A DNA stretch of 58,672 nucleotides. Source: an uncultured Lachnospiraceae bacterium. Lineage in GTDB: Bacteria; Bacillota; Clostridia; Lachnospirales; Lachnospiraceae. Both the position numbers and the translations under genes were made by a program. The stretch's first letter is position 1, and every line of letters begins with the position of its first letter. The notes beneath the pieces are model-generated. The model saw nothing but the letters and a program-made list of their open reading frames with translations. It was not told the DNA's origin and did no database searches. Positions 18,101 to 25,481 of the stretch are shown piece after piece. The stretch covers positions 1 through 58,672 of the forward strand of contig CANRDO010000016.1 of the NCBI GenBank assembly GCA_947629385.1, in the 5' to 3' direction.

Positions 18101-18535
18101 ATGGGCAATCAAGACACGATACATCTATTGAAAGAATGCGATTCCGGCACGAAAATGGCTGTGGCCTCTTTTGACGAAGTGCTGGATCGCATCAGTGACT
18201 CGGACATGAAGCAGCTGTTAATCGACAGCAAAGAGCATCATGAGAAGCTCGGGAATGAGATTCACGGACTGTTGAGCCAGTATCAGAGTGAAGAAAAGGA
18301 CCCAAATCCGATGGCAAAAGGAATGTCCTGGCTTAAGACAAACGTAAAAATGGGCATGGACAAGAGCGATGCTACTGTCGCGGATCTGATCACAGACGGC
18401 TGCAACATGGGCGTAAAATCACTGCACAAGTATCTGAATCAGTATCCGACTGCCGACGACACCTCAAAAGAGATCTGCCGTAGACTGGCGTCCATGGAAG
18501 ACCAGCTCTGCAAGGATCTGCGCAGTTATCTGTAA
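18101..18535 (+). CDS. Ferritin-like four-helix protein (DUF2383-like)
   Basis: The 144-residue protein is entirely helical in pattern, with DSGTKMAVASFDEVLDRISD, LIDSKEHHEKLGNEI and a final EICRRLASMEDQLCKDL. This resembles the DUF2383/PA2169 four-helix-bundle family, whose role is unknown. AAAGGAG precedes the ATG. It lies just outside the left end of the integrated element and belongs to the host side. Confidence 0.55.
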   Translation: MGNQDTIHLLKECDSGTKMAVASFDEVLDRISDSDMKQLLIDSKEHHEKLGNEIHGLLSQYQSEEKDPNPMAKGMSWLKTNVKMGMDKSDATVADLITDGCNMGVKSLHKYLNQYPTADDTSKEICRRLASMEDQLCKDLRSYL

Positions 18536-18597
18536 GTGTCAAAATGAGAGAGCGCGAACATGCCAGGGCATACAGACAAACTATCGTCAGGTAATGG

Positions 18598-18624
18598 AAA
18601 AAGTCCCGCACCCACGGGACTTTT
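18598..18624 (-). terminator. Original tRNA-Thr terminator, now at the left end of the element
   Basis: AAAAGTCCCG (18599-18608) pairs with CGGGACTTTT (18615-18624). It matches the hairpin at 27251-27276 except for two loop-side changes. It was separated from its tRNA by insertion of the element. Confidence 0.8.
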
Positions 18625-18674
18625 CTGATAAGCCGGAAATGGGACTCGAACCCACGACCTACGCATTACGAATG
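18612..18674. other. attL: 63-bp direct repeat, tRNA-Thr 3' half plus terminator arm
   Basis: This stretch is identical to 27264-27326. It holds the tRNA-Thr 3' half up to the anticodon loop, where identity stops (AATGAGAAA here, AATGCGTCG at the right end). The exact crossover lies within it. Confidence 0.9.
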
Positions 18675-18770
18675 AGAAAAAAGGCTTTTTCTTACGTTCA
18701 ATAAATCTCTAAAAACGCCTAAAATATAGGGGTTCTTAAGTTTGAACTTTCTCTGGCTCATTCTCTTTTT

Positions 18771-18807
18771 CGGTCGATTTTTTAAAGTTCGGTCGACAAC
18801 CGGTCGA
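18771..18807. promoter_or_regulatory. Left arm-type sites, three CGGTCGA copies
   Basis: CGGTCGA occurs at 18771-18777, 18790-18796 and 18801-18807. The last two are 11 bases apart, the same spacing as the pair at the right end, and share the AAGTTCGGTCGACAA context with it. They are likely integrase or excisionase arm sites. Confidence 0.6.
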
Positions 18808-18820
18808 CAAAATCGACGGA

Positions 18821-19711
18821 TCAGGGAGCAGTTTTCATGTCATATAATTTCAACGCTACCCTTTCCGTGCTGGCGATCCATGTCTGGTTGAATGTCCGGA
18901 TCCCGCAGCCGTGATATGCGTCTGATTCCAATGTCTCCGGTAGAAACGGCCGCAGCGCCCGCGCGCGGCTCGGTTTATGCAGCTCTCTTAAGGCGGTTTC
19001 CTCCATGTGTTTCACAGCATTAACTGTCAATCCATTTTTCTGTCCTATTGCCTTAAGCGTCATATTTTTCTGGTACCGCTCACGGATAAGATTTGCCTGT
19101 TGCGGCTCCAGCGTATCAACGGCAGACCATATAGCGTTCTGAAGCTGTCGCTGATTCAGATTTTCCAGGACGTCATTTTCCATGTCACGCTCGGATGCAA
19201 TCACATCTGCAAGCGTATCGCCTGACTCCCCTTCTCCAGTGTCAAGGGAACGGTCAAGGCTTTCCATGGTAACCATATGAGCGTATTTCCGGATGTTCTT
19301 TACTTCTTCCACAGAAGTGTCCATGAGCGCCGCTGCCTCTCCCTCGGATGGATCACGCCCGTTAACAGAATAGAACGTGCTGCAGAATTTACGATATCTG
19401 CGGATATCATCAACGCGCCGCTCCGGAATGCGGAGACAACTTCCACGGCTGAGAATGTACCGAGTCATTTCATTTTGGATATGATAGCCTGCGTATGTGA
19501 GAAATTTGCAACCGATATCTGGGTCATACCCATCGATCGCCGCGCACAGAGCGATATATCCTTCCTGTTCCAGATCTTCCTGTTCCTCTGGCCGGTGGAA
19601 TTTCCTCGCTATACTTCGGATGAATGCATGGACCTGTTGCCAGAGCTTTTCCATATTATCAGCCACATTTATCCCGGCTTTAATCTGAATCACAAGCTGT
19701 TCGTTGGTCAT
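18821..19711 (-). CDS. Sigma-70-family factor of the element
   Basis: The 296-residue protein has a region 2 pattern (EDLEQEGYIALCAAIDGYDPDIG, FLTYAGYHIQNEMTRYI), a region 3-like helix-turn-helix (GRDPSEGEAAALMDTSVEEV) and region 4 (LEPQQANLIRERYQKNMTLKAIGQKNGLTVNAV). A C-terminal tail of about 50 residues, ending in GIRTFNQTWIASTERVALKLYD, resembles tails of phage-encoded sigma-like proteins. It could direct late transcription of the element or a helper phage. It is the leftmost gene, 147 bases from attL, and is transcribed towards it. Confidence 0.8.
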   Translation of the reverse strand: MTNEQLVIQIKAGINVADNMEKLWQQVHAFIRSIARKFHRPEEQEDLEQEGYIALCAAIDGYDPDIGCKFLTYAGYHIQNEMTRYILSRGSCLRIPERRVDDIRRYRKFCSTFYSVNGRDPSEGEAAALMDTSVEEVKNIRKYAHMVTMESLDRSLDTGEGESGDTLADVIASERDMENDVLENLNQRQLQNAIWSAVDTLEPQQANLIRERYQKNMTLKAIGQKNGLTVNAVKHMEETALRELHKPSRARALRPFLPETLESDAYHGCGIRTFNQTWIASTERVALKLYDMKTAP

Positions 19712-19889
19712 GAGCGTATATCACTCCATTTTCCAGTATATTTCTCCATGTTCTTCCATAAACAGCTAGATATCCCGAACACCACACCGCCCTTATGAAC
19801 TACCTACGCATCCTATCAACCCTTCTGTGCGGTCGGAATAAAACGTATTCCATGTCATAAACAGGGGGGGGGAGCTGCTAAGCTGCTTT

Positions 19890-20309
19890 TCACCAGAGAA
19901 GTTTCTGGACTGCTTTTTCCACTTCATCCTGCATAATCTTTTCGCACTTCTCGCCAGCTCTATTGATCGCCCTTGCTATAACAGGATGCGCGGCCTGCCT
20001 TGACGTTCCATATTCCAGATATGCCAGCTTCTCGCCATTTCTGACGCCTTTTCTATCTTCGCCTACCGGACGAACAGCCGCAAAATAGCCATATGCATTC
20101 TGTTTTGCTTTAGTAGCCTCAATGGACTGCGCAAGTTCACCTGTAGCATAGCCGCGGTTCGCCGATTCTTCTATGCATTGGCTCAATGCGTCCTTTAACG
20201 TAGGCGTTGCTGCATTTATTGCTTTTTTGGCAATCTCGCCAGTATTGGCCGCCAGATTGTTCAAGCCCTCTATCAAACCGTCAAAGCCATTCAATTCACA
20301 TCTTGCCAC
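19890..20309 (-). CDS. HK97 gp10-like head-tail/tail component protein
   Basis: The roughly 139-residue protein (MARCELNGFDGLIEGLNNLAAN...) has the gp10 layout: an N-terminal helix, KDALSQCIEESANRGYATGELAQSI, and the late YLEYGTSRQAAHPVIARAI signature. GTG 20309 is preferred because GGAGGATGAG sits just upstream; a longer GTG start at 20324 would lie before that site. gp10-like proteins act at the neck or tail tube terminus of siphophages. It directly follows the capsid gene; no other morphogenesis gene follows. Confidence 0.7.
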   Translation of the reverse strand: MARCELNGFDGLIEGLNNLAANTGEIAKKAINAATPTLKDALSQCIEESANRGYATGELAQSIEATKAKQNAYGYFAAVRPVGEDRKGVRNGEKLAYLEYGTSRQAAHPVIARAINRAGEKCEKIMQDEVEKAVQKLLW

Positions 20310-20327
20310 TGTCTCATCCTCCACGAA

Positions 20328-21608
20328 CTACTCGGCAGCTTTTCCAATCCCGGTAACTTTGCAGATCGCTTTCGGCCTGACTACTTTGCAGTCCAGCATG
20401 GAATAGATCTGGAAACCGACCAGGCCACGCTTCAGACAGGCCTCGTCTTCGATGATCTTGATCTGCAGATTATTCTGCACACCGATCAGCATGGCTTTCG
20501 GATCAAACACAAGCGCATCATATCCCGTTTCATCACTGGCTGCCAGCTGATTGCTTACAATCTTCTGCAGGCTATCAAGAGCCTTTGGCGGCGCAAGATA
20601 CTGCCCTGTGGAATCTTTCAGGAGTTCCAGCGCTTCATCTGTGGCGGCATTGACCGCCCACGTCATGGGAACACCATTCGCGCGCCGGATTGCGCCCGCT
20701 GCCTTGACAATATCATCATAGGACGGGGTCTCGCCAGACTGAGTCACCAGGATATCTGAATCATTCATAATTCCGGACGGAGCAAATGAATCATAACCTC
20801 CAGATCCTGCTTTCTGGCCGTACAACATTGCTACATCGATCGCGTTCGCCATAGCCGCCGCAAACACTTGCCGAAGTACAGTATCAAGGTTCTGACTGGA
20901 CTGGATTGCCTCAAGCGTTATATAGGCGTAGCCATAAGCTGTCTTTGATTTCAGCTCCACGCCGTCCAGTTCAAAGCTGGATTCTTCAGCGGCTTCCCCT
21001 TCCTGTTTGAATTTGAACGTCGGATCTGTCTTCACACGGCTGATCGTCAGATTGTTTGAGTCCATATAGGCCACCGGAACGCCGGCAGCGGTAAACAGGG
21101 AAAGATTACGCATCAGGTCAATGATCTGCGCACTCAGCACGGATGGAATCAGTGTGCCGCTGCTGGTTGTAGTGACGATATTTTTCAGCTCCAGGGAATC
21201 CCATTTGCCTGTGACCATGCCACGGACAATTGAGCCGAGCGCCCCGTCCATATTCAGGAGCGTGACAGCATCCGGGTTCTCACGCCGCGCAATATCCACC
21301 ATGGTCTGAGCCGCGCTCAGGAATGTATTGTCCTGCGGTTCCGCGCCCGTATAGTAACAGCGTCCCGACACCATATCCATATGCTCACCGCTCATCCACG
21401 GCAAAAGGATCCCACGCGGTTCACTGTTCATGACCCGGTCATTTGCCATCTGCAGTCTGGTTTCTGCTGTATACTGTTCGTCGAGCTTCGACATCTGATC
21501 CAGAAGTTCATCAGCTTTTTCGAAAGACTCTTTTGTGCCGGCATTAATCAAAGCCTGTGCCTGGCTCTGTAGTTTCTGCCGATCGCTCAGGTATTTATCA
21601 TAATTCAT
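20328..21608 (-). CDS. HK97-type phage major capsid protein
   Basis: The 426-residue protein begins with a charged coiled-coil region (about 1-65, DRQKLQSQAQAL... and DELLDQMSKLDEQY) like the delta domain that scaffolds HK97 heads. It continues with TTTSSGTLIPSVLSAQIID, LSLFTAAGVPVAYMDSNN, AYGYAYITLEAIQSS and the late ALVFDPKAMLIGVQNNLQIKI, the usual capsid-fold order. In phages the delta domain is removed by a head protease; none is encoded nearby. The start follows AAGGGGGTGTAAGG. It is coupled to a 62-residue gene upstream and the gp10-like gene downstream. Encapsulin was considered but the delta domain, gp10 partner and att context favour a phage capsid. Confidence 0.9.
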   Translation of the reverse strand: MNYDKYLSDRQKLQSQAQALINAGTKESFEKADELLDQMSKLDEQYTAETRLQMANDRVMNSEPRGILLPWMSGEHMDMVSGRCYYTGAEPQDNTFLSAAQTMVDIARRENPDAVTLLNMDGALGSIVRGMVTGKWDSLELKNIVTTTSSGTLIPSVLSAQIIDLMRNLSLFTAAGVPVAYMDSNNLTISRVKTDPTFKFKQEGEAAEESSFELDGVELKSKTAYGYAYITLEAIQSSQNLDTVLRQVFAAAMANAIDVAMLYGQKAGSGGYDSFAPSGIMNDSDILVTQSGETPSYDDIVKAAGAIRRANGVPMTWAVNAATDEALELLKDSTGQYLAPPKALDSLQKIVSNQLAASDETGYDALVFDPKAMLIGVQNNLQIKIIEDEACLKRGLVGFQIYSMLDCKVVRPKAICKVTGIGKAAE

Positions 21609-21612
21609 GACC

Positions 21613-21801
21613 TTACACCCCCTTCATCAGGTTCAGAAGGCTATTCTGCAGTTCAGACAATATTCCGATCTTTCTAAGGAAATACAATCTGACATTGGCT
21701 CCCTTCTCCTGGTCTGCATAAAACTCCCGGAAATCGATCTGGCTCAATGCCTCCCGAAGCTCTCCGCACTTTTCTACTGATTTTGCCAATTCTTTCAACA
21801 T
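21613..21801 (-). CDS. Small protein upstream of the capsid gene
   Basis: A 62-residue, mostly helical, charged protein (MLKELAKSVEKCGELREAL...). I do not recognise it. It ends 4 bases before the capsid start and has AAAGGAGGATG before its ATG, so it is probably translated. The position suggests a head-assembly helper, such as a scaffold or size factor, but that is only inference from context. Confidence 0.6.
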   Translation of the reverse strand: MLKELAKSVEKCGELREALSQIDFREFYADQEKGANVRLYFLRKIGILSELQNSLLNLMKGV

Positions 21802-21815
21802 TTTTCATCCTCCTT

Positions 21816-21867
21816 TAAAACAAAAATAAGGTGCCGGAAACAAAGATTTAACTTCATTTCCAGCACC
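21816..21867 (-). terminator. Terminator/attenuator immediately before the capsid operon
   Basis: On the minus strand GGTGCTGGAAA (21867-21857) pairs with TTTCCGGCACC (21840-21830) with one mismatch, followed by TTATTTTTGTTTT. The ribosome binding site of the 62-residue gene follows at once. Transcription of the capsid genes must either pass this hairpin or start after it, so it may act as a control point. Confidence 0.7.
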
Positions 21868-21963
21868 CGATGGAACAGGTTTCCGCCAAAACTGGCAGTG
21901 TACTCAAAGCCAAAATTAAACATGAAAACAAATTGCGTGCCATTTGTTCTAAAACATATGTTA

Positions 21964-22134
21964 TCATACTTCTGGTGATTTGGCAACTGTTTCTTTCAGG
22001 AATAAATATGCCTTTCTGTACTTTCCATTTTGTTTCGATGGGATTTTAACTTTCAGTAACCTGGGTTTTAGCAGATTCAGAGCTTCCTGCAGTTCCTGAT
22101 CTGTCTCGAAAGACAGTGTCATTTTCACACCCAT
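21964..22134 (-). CDS. Small hypothetical protein of the element
   Basis: About 56 residues (MGVKMTLSFETDQELQEALNLLKPRLLKVKIP...), basic in its second half. The TLSFETDQELQEALNLL start suggests a small beta-alpha unit. AAGAGGTGATGAG precedes it; an ATG at 22143 could add three residues. Not recognised. It is last before the attenuator at 21816-21867. Confidence 0.55.
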   Translation of the reverse strand: MGVKMTLSFETDQELQEALNLLKPRLLKVKIPSKQNGKYRKAYLFLKETVAKSPEV

Positions 22135-22267
22135 ATATCTCATCACCTCTTTTCTGATCCGGCAGTATTGGCGCACGCCGAGAATATTACCCCTGTATCG
22201 CCGGGGCCTGCGGTCCGGGATGATTATACTTTATTGCTCCGTGTCGTATTGATCTATGCAGCCGTCC

Positions 22268-22450
22268 TCACGCTGTCGCTGTCTGATCGGTCGATTTTGC
22301 GTCGTCCTGCCCCTGTTGATATGCTTTATTTACAAGGTTTACAACAGCAGTTACAAATTCTTCGTCCAGGGTGGTAAACTCCCGGCCATCTTCTTTGAAA
22401 TATTGCTTGCCAAAAGCAATAATTTCTTCAGCTTTAATCGGGTATTTCAT
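22268..22450 (-). CDS. Small hypothetical protein of the element
   Basis: A 60-residue acidic protein, MKYPIKAEEIIAFGKQYFKEDG..., helical and ending in a disordered Thr/Ala tail. Its ATG overlaps the stop of the preceding gene (ATGA), so it is translationally coupled. Not recognised. 133 bases separate it from the next gene; a TATAAT lies there on the minus strand (22228-22223) with only a weak -35. Confidence 0.6.
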   Translation of the reverse strand: MKYPIKAEEIIAFGKQYFKEDGREFTTLDEEFVTAVVNLVNKAYQQGQDDAKSTDQTATA

Positions 22451-22695
22451 GCTTCTGCACCGCCTTCCATCAATGACTCTATGCGGGCACGCTGCCACTT
22501 AAGAGCTTCTTCTGTGTTCTCGGGTTCTCTTCCAAAATGTTCCCGAAAATGTTTTCTTGCACCTTCTTCGCACATTCTATTCCATTTTTCGTCTGACATC
22601 ATGGGAATGTCGAGCATTGGGACAGTTTCACCGTTTTCCCGTTCTACTTGTCCGATTACAGGATAGCTTACGCCGTTGATCTTCATGGTTTCCAT
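22447..22695 (-). CDS. Small hypothetical protein of the element
   Basis: An 82-residue protein, METMKINGVSYPVIGQVER..., with a short beta-rich start and a helical end containing MSDEKWNRMCEEGARKHFREHF. AAAGGAGATTTTACGA precedes the ATG. Not recognised; similar small proteins are common in Firmicutes phages. Two hairpins occupy its leader (22719-22809). Confidence 0.65.
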   Translation of the reverse strand: METMKINGVSYPVIGQVERENGETVPMLDIPMMSDEKWNRMCEEGARKHFREHFGREPENTEEALKWQRARIESLMEGGAEA

Positions 22696-22718
22696 TCGTA
22701 AAATCTCCTTTCATATTT

Positions 22719-22814
22719 CCCGGAGATCGGCTATAATAAAGCCGTAGCCGGGTTTTCTTGGTTGTGATCTGGTTGCCGCCCCTGCCAGTGTTGGCGCGCT
22801 GGTAGGGGCTTTTT
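22719..22814. other. Two hairpins between small genes; one is a plus-strand terminator
   Basis: Hairpin A pairs CCCGG (22719-22723) and CGGCT (22728-22732) with AGCCG (22740-22744) and CCGGG (22748-22752). Hairpin B pairs GCCCC (22778-22782) and CCAG (22785-22788) with CTGG (22799-22802) and GGGGC (22805-22809), followed on the plus strand by TTTTT. All adjacent genes are on the minus strand, so B would stop a rightward transcript or fold in the leftward one. Confidence 0.6.
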
Positions 22815-22829
22815 CGGTTGCTCCATCTC

Positions 22830-23102
22830 TCAGCTGCGCATTGAAATATCACCCACAACGTTCAGGAATGCCCTGCCCTGTTTCGGATGCTCAATGCATT
22901 CACCAAGAGATTCCAAAGGATCCTGAAGGTTCTCAAGACAGCTGCAGATATCCTTCAGTGCACCGGTAATGTTCTCTAGCGCATATAGGTGCATCAGCTC
23001 CGGAACCTGCTCTGGTGGGATCCCGTTCCGGATCGCCAGCGCGGCGCGTTCATTATTCTCCTTCAGCCATTCCTCGAATGGTCGGCGGTCGAATTCATTC
23101 AT
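22830..23102 (-). CDS. Small hypothetical protein of the element
   Basis: A 90-residue protein, MNEFDRRPFEEWLKENNERAAL..., with a helical middle (GALKDICSCLENLQDPLESLGECIEH) bearing three cysteines. GGAGGAGGTGAAACCGC precedes the ATG. Not recognised. It lies 74 bases after the ATPase stop in the same direction. Confidence 0.6.
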   Translation of the reverse strand: MNEFDRRPFEEWLKENNERAALAIRNGIPPEQVPELMHLYALENITGALKDICSCLENLQDPLESLGECIEHPKQGRAFLNVVGDISMRS

Positions 23103-23176
23103 GCGGTTTCACCTCCTCCCTTAATGTTTCTTGATTCATGTTATATAATCATCATGCCACTATGCCACTGATGCCA

Positions 23177-24328
23177 TTATGAGACATCCATGCATATTTG
23201 CGTGGCATTATCGGCATATGTGGCATCTGCGGCATTAATGACATCTGCGGCATTAAAAATATACTTTCTTCTACCACCAGAGCCTTTATTATATTCATAC
23301 TGAATCCGGTCGTATGTCCACAGCAAGCCCTCGTATTTATTGATAAGACTACCAATTTTTCTGACGTCATCATATATTTGGCATCCGAAATATTTGCTTG
23401 CTTCTTGGATTTCACTGGCCGAGCCTTCCCATCTACCGCCACCCTGCTTTATCAACTTCCGAATGGTTGCGATAATTGGACTGTTCTCATATTCATCCAC
23501 CAAACGCCGAGTTTCAATTTCTTCATCCGTTCCAACATACTCCCACTGAAATGTTTTTTTATTAAAACGGATCTTCAATTTCTGGGCTTCCATGTCGCGG
23601 CCTGTAATATGTAACGTGCTTTCATCCGCATAACGATCATCTCTTGTTATGACCCATGCACAGTCCAAAGCTCCCATAACGCCAACGCTGCCGCTGAGTT
23701 CATTGAATACGTCTGCAGGATCCCGCATCTTTCTGGTATGATGGATCAACAGCAGCGCGATATCATGTGAATCCGCGACTCTTTTTAATGTTTTGAAATC
23801 GTCATAGTCCCGATCATAGCCGCCCTGACCCTTTTTGGCGGGCTGACGTATCATTTGAAAAACATCAACGATCACAAGTTTAATTTCCGGATGCATCTTA
23901 AGCTGATATTCAACTTGAGTCTCAAATCCATCTCCGATGCGTCCAGGATCTTCCGTTCCATCAATGATAAATAGGTTATCTGGTTTACTAGCCGAACCAC
24001 CAAGGATCTGATTGAGACGGCTTTTCGGTCTTCGTTTTGTGCTCTCAAGATCGAAATACAGGCAAGCATGTTTTGAACAGTCGAAATTAAGAAATTCCTG
24101 TCCTCTGCAGACCGCCACACATAACCCAAGCGCCATGTAAGATTTATAATATTTACTTGGCGCTCCGATCATCGACAACCCTACAGGAAGAATCTTTTTG
24201 ACAATCCACTCTACAGGTGGAATATCCATTTTATCCAATTCTGCTGCTGTCACGGCTTTTATTGGCTTGAATTCTCTCAGTGGTCTTGCCGCCCCATTAT
24301 CACACACTGCGGCTTTCTTCTCTTCCAT
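23177..24328 (-). CDS. RepA/RadA-like AAA ATPase (AAA_25 type)
   Basis: About 383 residues. The Walker A position reads GAPSKYYKSY, keeping Lys-Ser but lacking the usual Gly before Lys. Walker B is IKLVIVDVFQM and LLLIHHTRK supplies the later sensor region. An N-terminal segment (VEWIVKKILPVGLSM) and the order match RepA-type hexameric helicases of plasmids and phages. The C-terminal part (from about 300) looks like a winged helix (GSASEIQEASKYFG). It is probably the replication protein of the element. ATG 24328 is chosen because it follows the HTH stop by five bases with GGGGTG upstream; a longer start at 24433 would overlap that gene. No primase is encoded. Confidence 0.75.
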   Translation of the reverse strand: MEEKKAAVCDNGAARPLREFKPIKAVTAAELDKMDIPPVEWIVKKILPVGLSMIGAPSKYYKSYMALGLCVAVCRGQEFLNFDCSKHACLYFDLESTKRRPKSRLNQILGGSASKPDNLFIIDGTEDPGRIGDGFETQVEYQLKMHPEIKLVIVDVFQMIRQPAKKGQGGYDRDYDDFKTLKRVADSHDIALLLIHHTRKMRDPADVFNELSGSVGVMGALDCAWVITRDDRYADESTLHITGRDMEAQKLKIRFNKKTFQWEYVGTDEEIETRRLVDEYENSPIIATIRKLIKQGGGRWEGSASEIQEASKYFGCQIYDDVRKIGSLINKYEGLLWTYDRIQYEYNKGSGGRRKYIFNAADVINAADATYADNATQICMDVS

Positions 24329-24333
24329 GCCAA

Positions 24334-24519
24334 TCACCCCGCCTGCCCAGTGTTCAGAAACTCGATTAACTTCTCCATATTTATCAGGATTTTGCATCCT
24401 GCCCTGATATGAACGATCTTTCCGGTGATGCACAACTTCCGCAAATAATCATAAGACAGCCCGGTCTGGTGGCTGGCCTCGCGCAACGTCTCCATTGTTG
24501 GGATTTTTAAATTCTCCAC
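24334..24519 (-). CDS. Excisionase-like helix-turn-helix protein
   Basis: About 61 residues. METLREASHQTGLSYDYLRKLCITGKIVHIRAG is a MerR/excisionase-type HTH with wing. GTG 24519 is preferred for spacing from AGGAGGTGG; GTG 24528 is the longer choice. It could be the directionality factor for excision or a replication regulator; its place at the head of the replication gene fits either. Confidence 0.7.
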   Translation of the reverse strand: MENLKIPTMETLREASHQTGLSYDYLRKLCITGKIVHIRAGCKILINMEKLIEFLNTGQAG

Positions 24520-24531
24520 CTGTTCCACCTC

Positions 24532-24714
24532 CTATGCATTCTTCAGAAAGCGCTCGTAGCTTTCCATGACCGTTTCACTTACCCCGTTCTTATACACTCG
24601 GCGAACATCGGACACTTTCTCACGGTCCATGTTCTCCAGCAGACGAATGGTCGCGTCCCGGCCAGTGGTAAAGCTGCACTTCCTGCCATCTACGTATTCA
24701 ATACGGTACTTCAT
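24532..24714 (-). CDS. Small hypothetical protein of the element
   Basis: A 60-residue protein, MKYRIEYVDGRKCSFTTGRDATI..., with a beta-rich start and a helical end. GGGGAGGCGATTCACA precedes the ATG. Not recognised. It sits between the Cro-like and excisionase-like genes. Confidence 0.6.
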   Translation of the reverse strand: MKYRIEYVDGRKCSFTTGRDATIRLLENMDREKVSDVRRVYKNGVSETVMESYERFLKNA

Positions 24715-24730
24715 TGTGAATCGCCTCCCC

Positions 24731-24922
24731 TCAGTCTTCCAAGATTTCAGTCACGTCGACGCCGAGTGCCTTGGCGACCTTCCCGATTGTTTCAGGCCGT
24801 GCGTCCCCGCCGCCAATAAGCCGGCACAGCGTCCCTTTGGGAACGCCGGCAGCCTCCAGATCCTTCACCCCTTTACAGGAGCGCGCCCTGGCAAGCTCGT
24901 ACTTTTCACGGTTCAATTTCAT
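24731..24922 (-). CDS. Cro-like XRE-family regulator
   Basis: A 63-residue HTH protein: GVKDLEAAGVPKGTLCRLIGGGDARPETIGKVAKALGVDVTEIL is a full XRE domain and nothing more. ATG 24922 follows ACAGGAGGTAAG. It is the first leftward gene behind the operator-controlled promoter at 24964-24992, the place of cro in a lambda-type switch. Confidence 0.8.
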   Translation of the reverse strand: MKLNREKYELARARSCKGVKDLEAAGVPKGTLCRLIGGGDARPETIGKVAKALGVDVTEILED

Positions 24923-24940
24923 TTTCTTACCTCCTGTTCG

Positions 24941-25016
24941 ATTCAAACTGAATCTATATTTATATAATAAACGATTCATTTTGAATTGTCAATGCTTAAT
25001 TTTATTCATTTTGAAT
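24941..25016. promoter_or_regulatory. Three palindromic operators ATTCA-N3-TGAAT
   Basis: Perfect 5-base arms at 24941-24953 (O1), 24974-24986 (O2) and 25004-25016 (O3), spaced 33 and 30 bases start to start, or about three helical turns. A half site ATTCA lies at 25019-25023. They occupy the gap between the divergent Cro-like and CI-like genes. Confidence 0.8.
24964..24992 (-). promoter_or_regulatory. Leftward early promoter, with O2 inside its spacer
   Basis: On the minus strand TTGACA (24992-24987) and TATTAT (24969-24964) are 17 bases apart, and operator O2 fills 13 bases of the spacer. Repressor bound there would exclude RNA polymerase. Confidence 0.8.
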
Positions 25017-25040
25017 CTATTCAAAAGCGCATATGCATGT

Positions 25041-25046
25041 TATAAT
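25041..25046 (+). promoter_or_regulatory. -10 element for the CI-like repressor
   Basis: TATAAT preceded by TGT (extended -10). No good -35 is seen at 16-18 bases, so activation from O3 or reliance on the extended -10 is possible. Confidence 0.55.
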
Positions 25047-25073
25047 GTGATAAAATTGAAAGGGCGTGTTAAT

Positions 25074-25481
25074 ATGGCAGTTGGTGATAATATAAAATAT
25101 TACAGAAAACTAAGAGGATTAACACAAGAAGAACTTGCTAAAGCTTGTGGTTTAAAAGAAATAACTATCAGACAATATGAAGCAGGCAAAAGGCAACCTC
25201 GTATTGAACAGCTCGCTATAATTGCGGGCGTATTAAAAATTGGCTGGGATGATATAATGCGACCGCATTTATTATTTGAAAAAGTTTCGCCTAAAATATT
25301 AGGGGAGACACTTGAGGAATTAGAACAAGAACAAAACGATTTAGATTTTTTAAATAAAATGGATGAACTTCAGAGACTATTAAATAATACTGGAAAACAA
25401 AAAGCCATAGAGCAGGTAGAAATATTGACAGAAATTCCTCGGTATCGTAAAGATACTGAAACATCTTCAGACAAAAATTGA
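25074..25481 (+). CDS. CI-like XRE-family repressor
   Basis: The 135-residue protein has an N-terminal XRE HTH (IKYYRKLRGLTQEELAKACGLKEITIRQYEAGKRQPR) and a charged C-terminal region with a probable coiled coil (LEELEQEQNDLDFLNKMDELQRLL). There is no LexA-type peptidase domain, so induction by RecA-driven self-cleavage is not expected; derepression by a helper-phage protein is an alternative. It is more AT-rich than its neighbours. It starts 57 bases after O3. Confidence 0.85.
   Translation: MAVGDNIKYYRKLRGLTQEELAKACGLKEITIRQYEAGKRQPRIEQLAIIAGVLKIGWDDIMRPHLLFEKVSPKILGETLEELEQEQNDLDFLNKMDELQRLLNNTGKQKAIEQVEILTEIPRYRKDTETSSDKN

Noticed and set aside
20328..21608. Encapsulin nanocompartment shell
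   Set aside because: The delta-like coiled coil, the adjacent gp10-like gene and the att-bounded location fit a phage capsid; no cargo protein with a loading tail is beside it.
21795..21986. 63-codon minus-strand frame
   Set aside because: It runs through the terminator hairpin at 21816-21867 and overlaps the next start; no good ribosome binding site.
22628..22858. 76-codon minus-strand frame
   Set aside because: It overlaps the 82- and 90-residue genes and the two hairpins, with Arg/Thr-rich nonsense composition.
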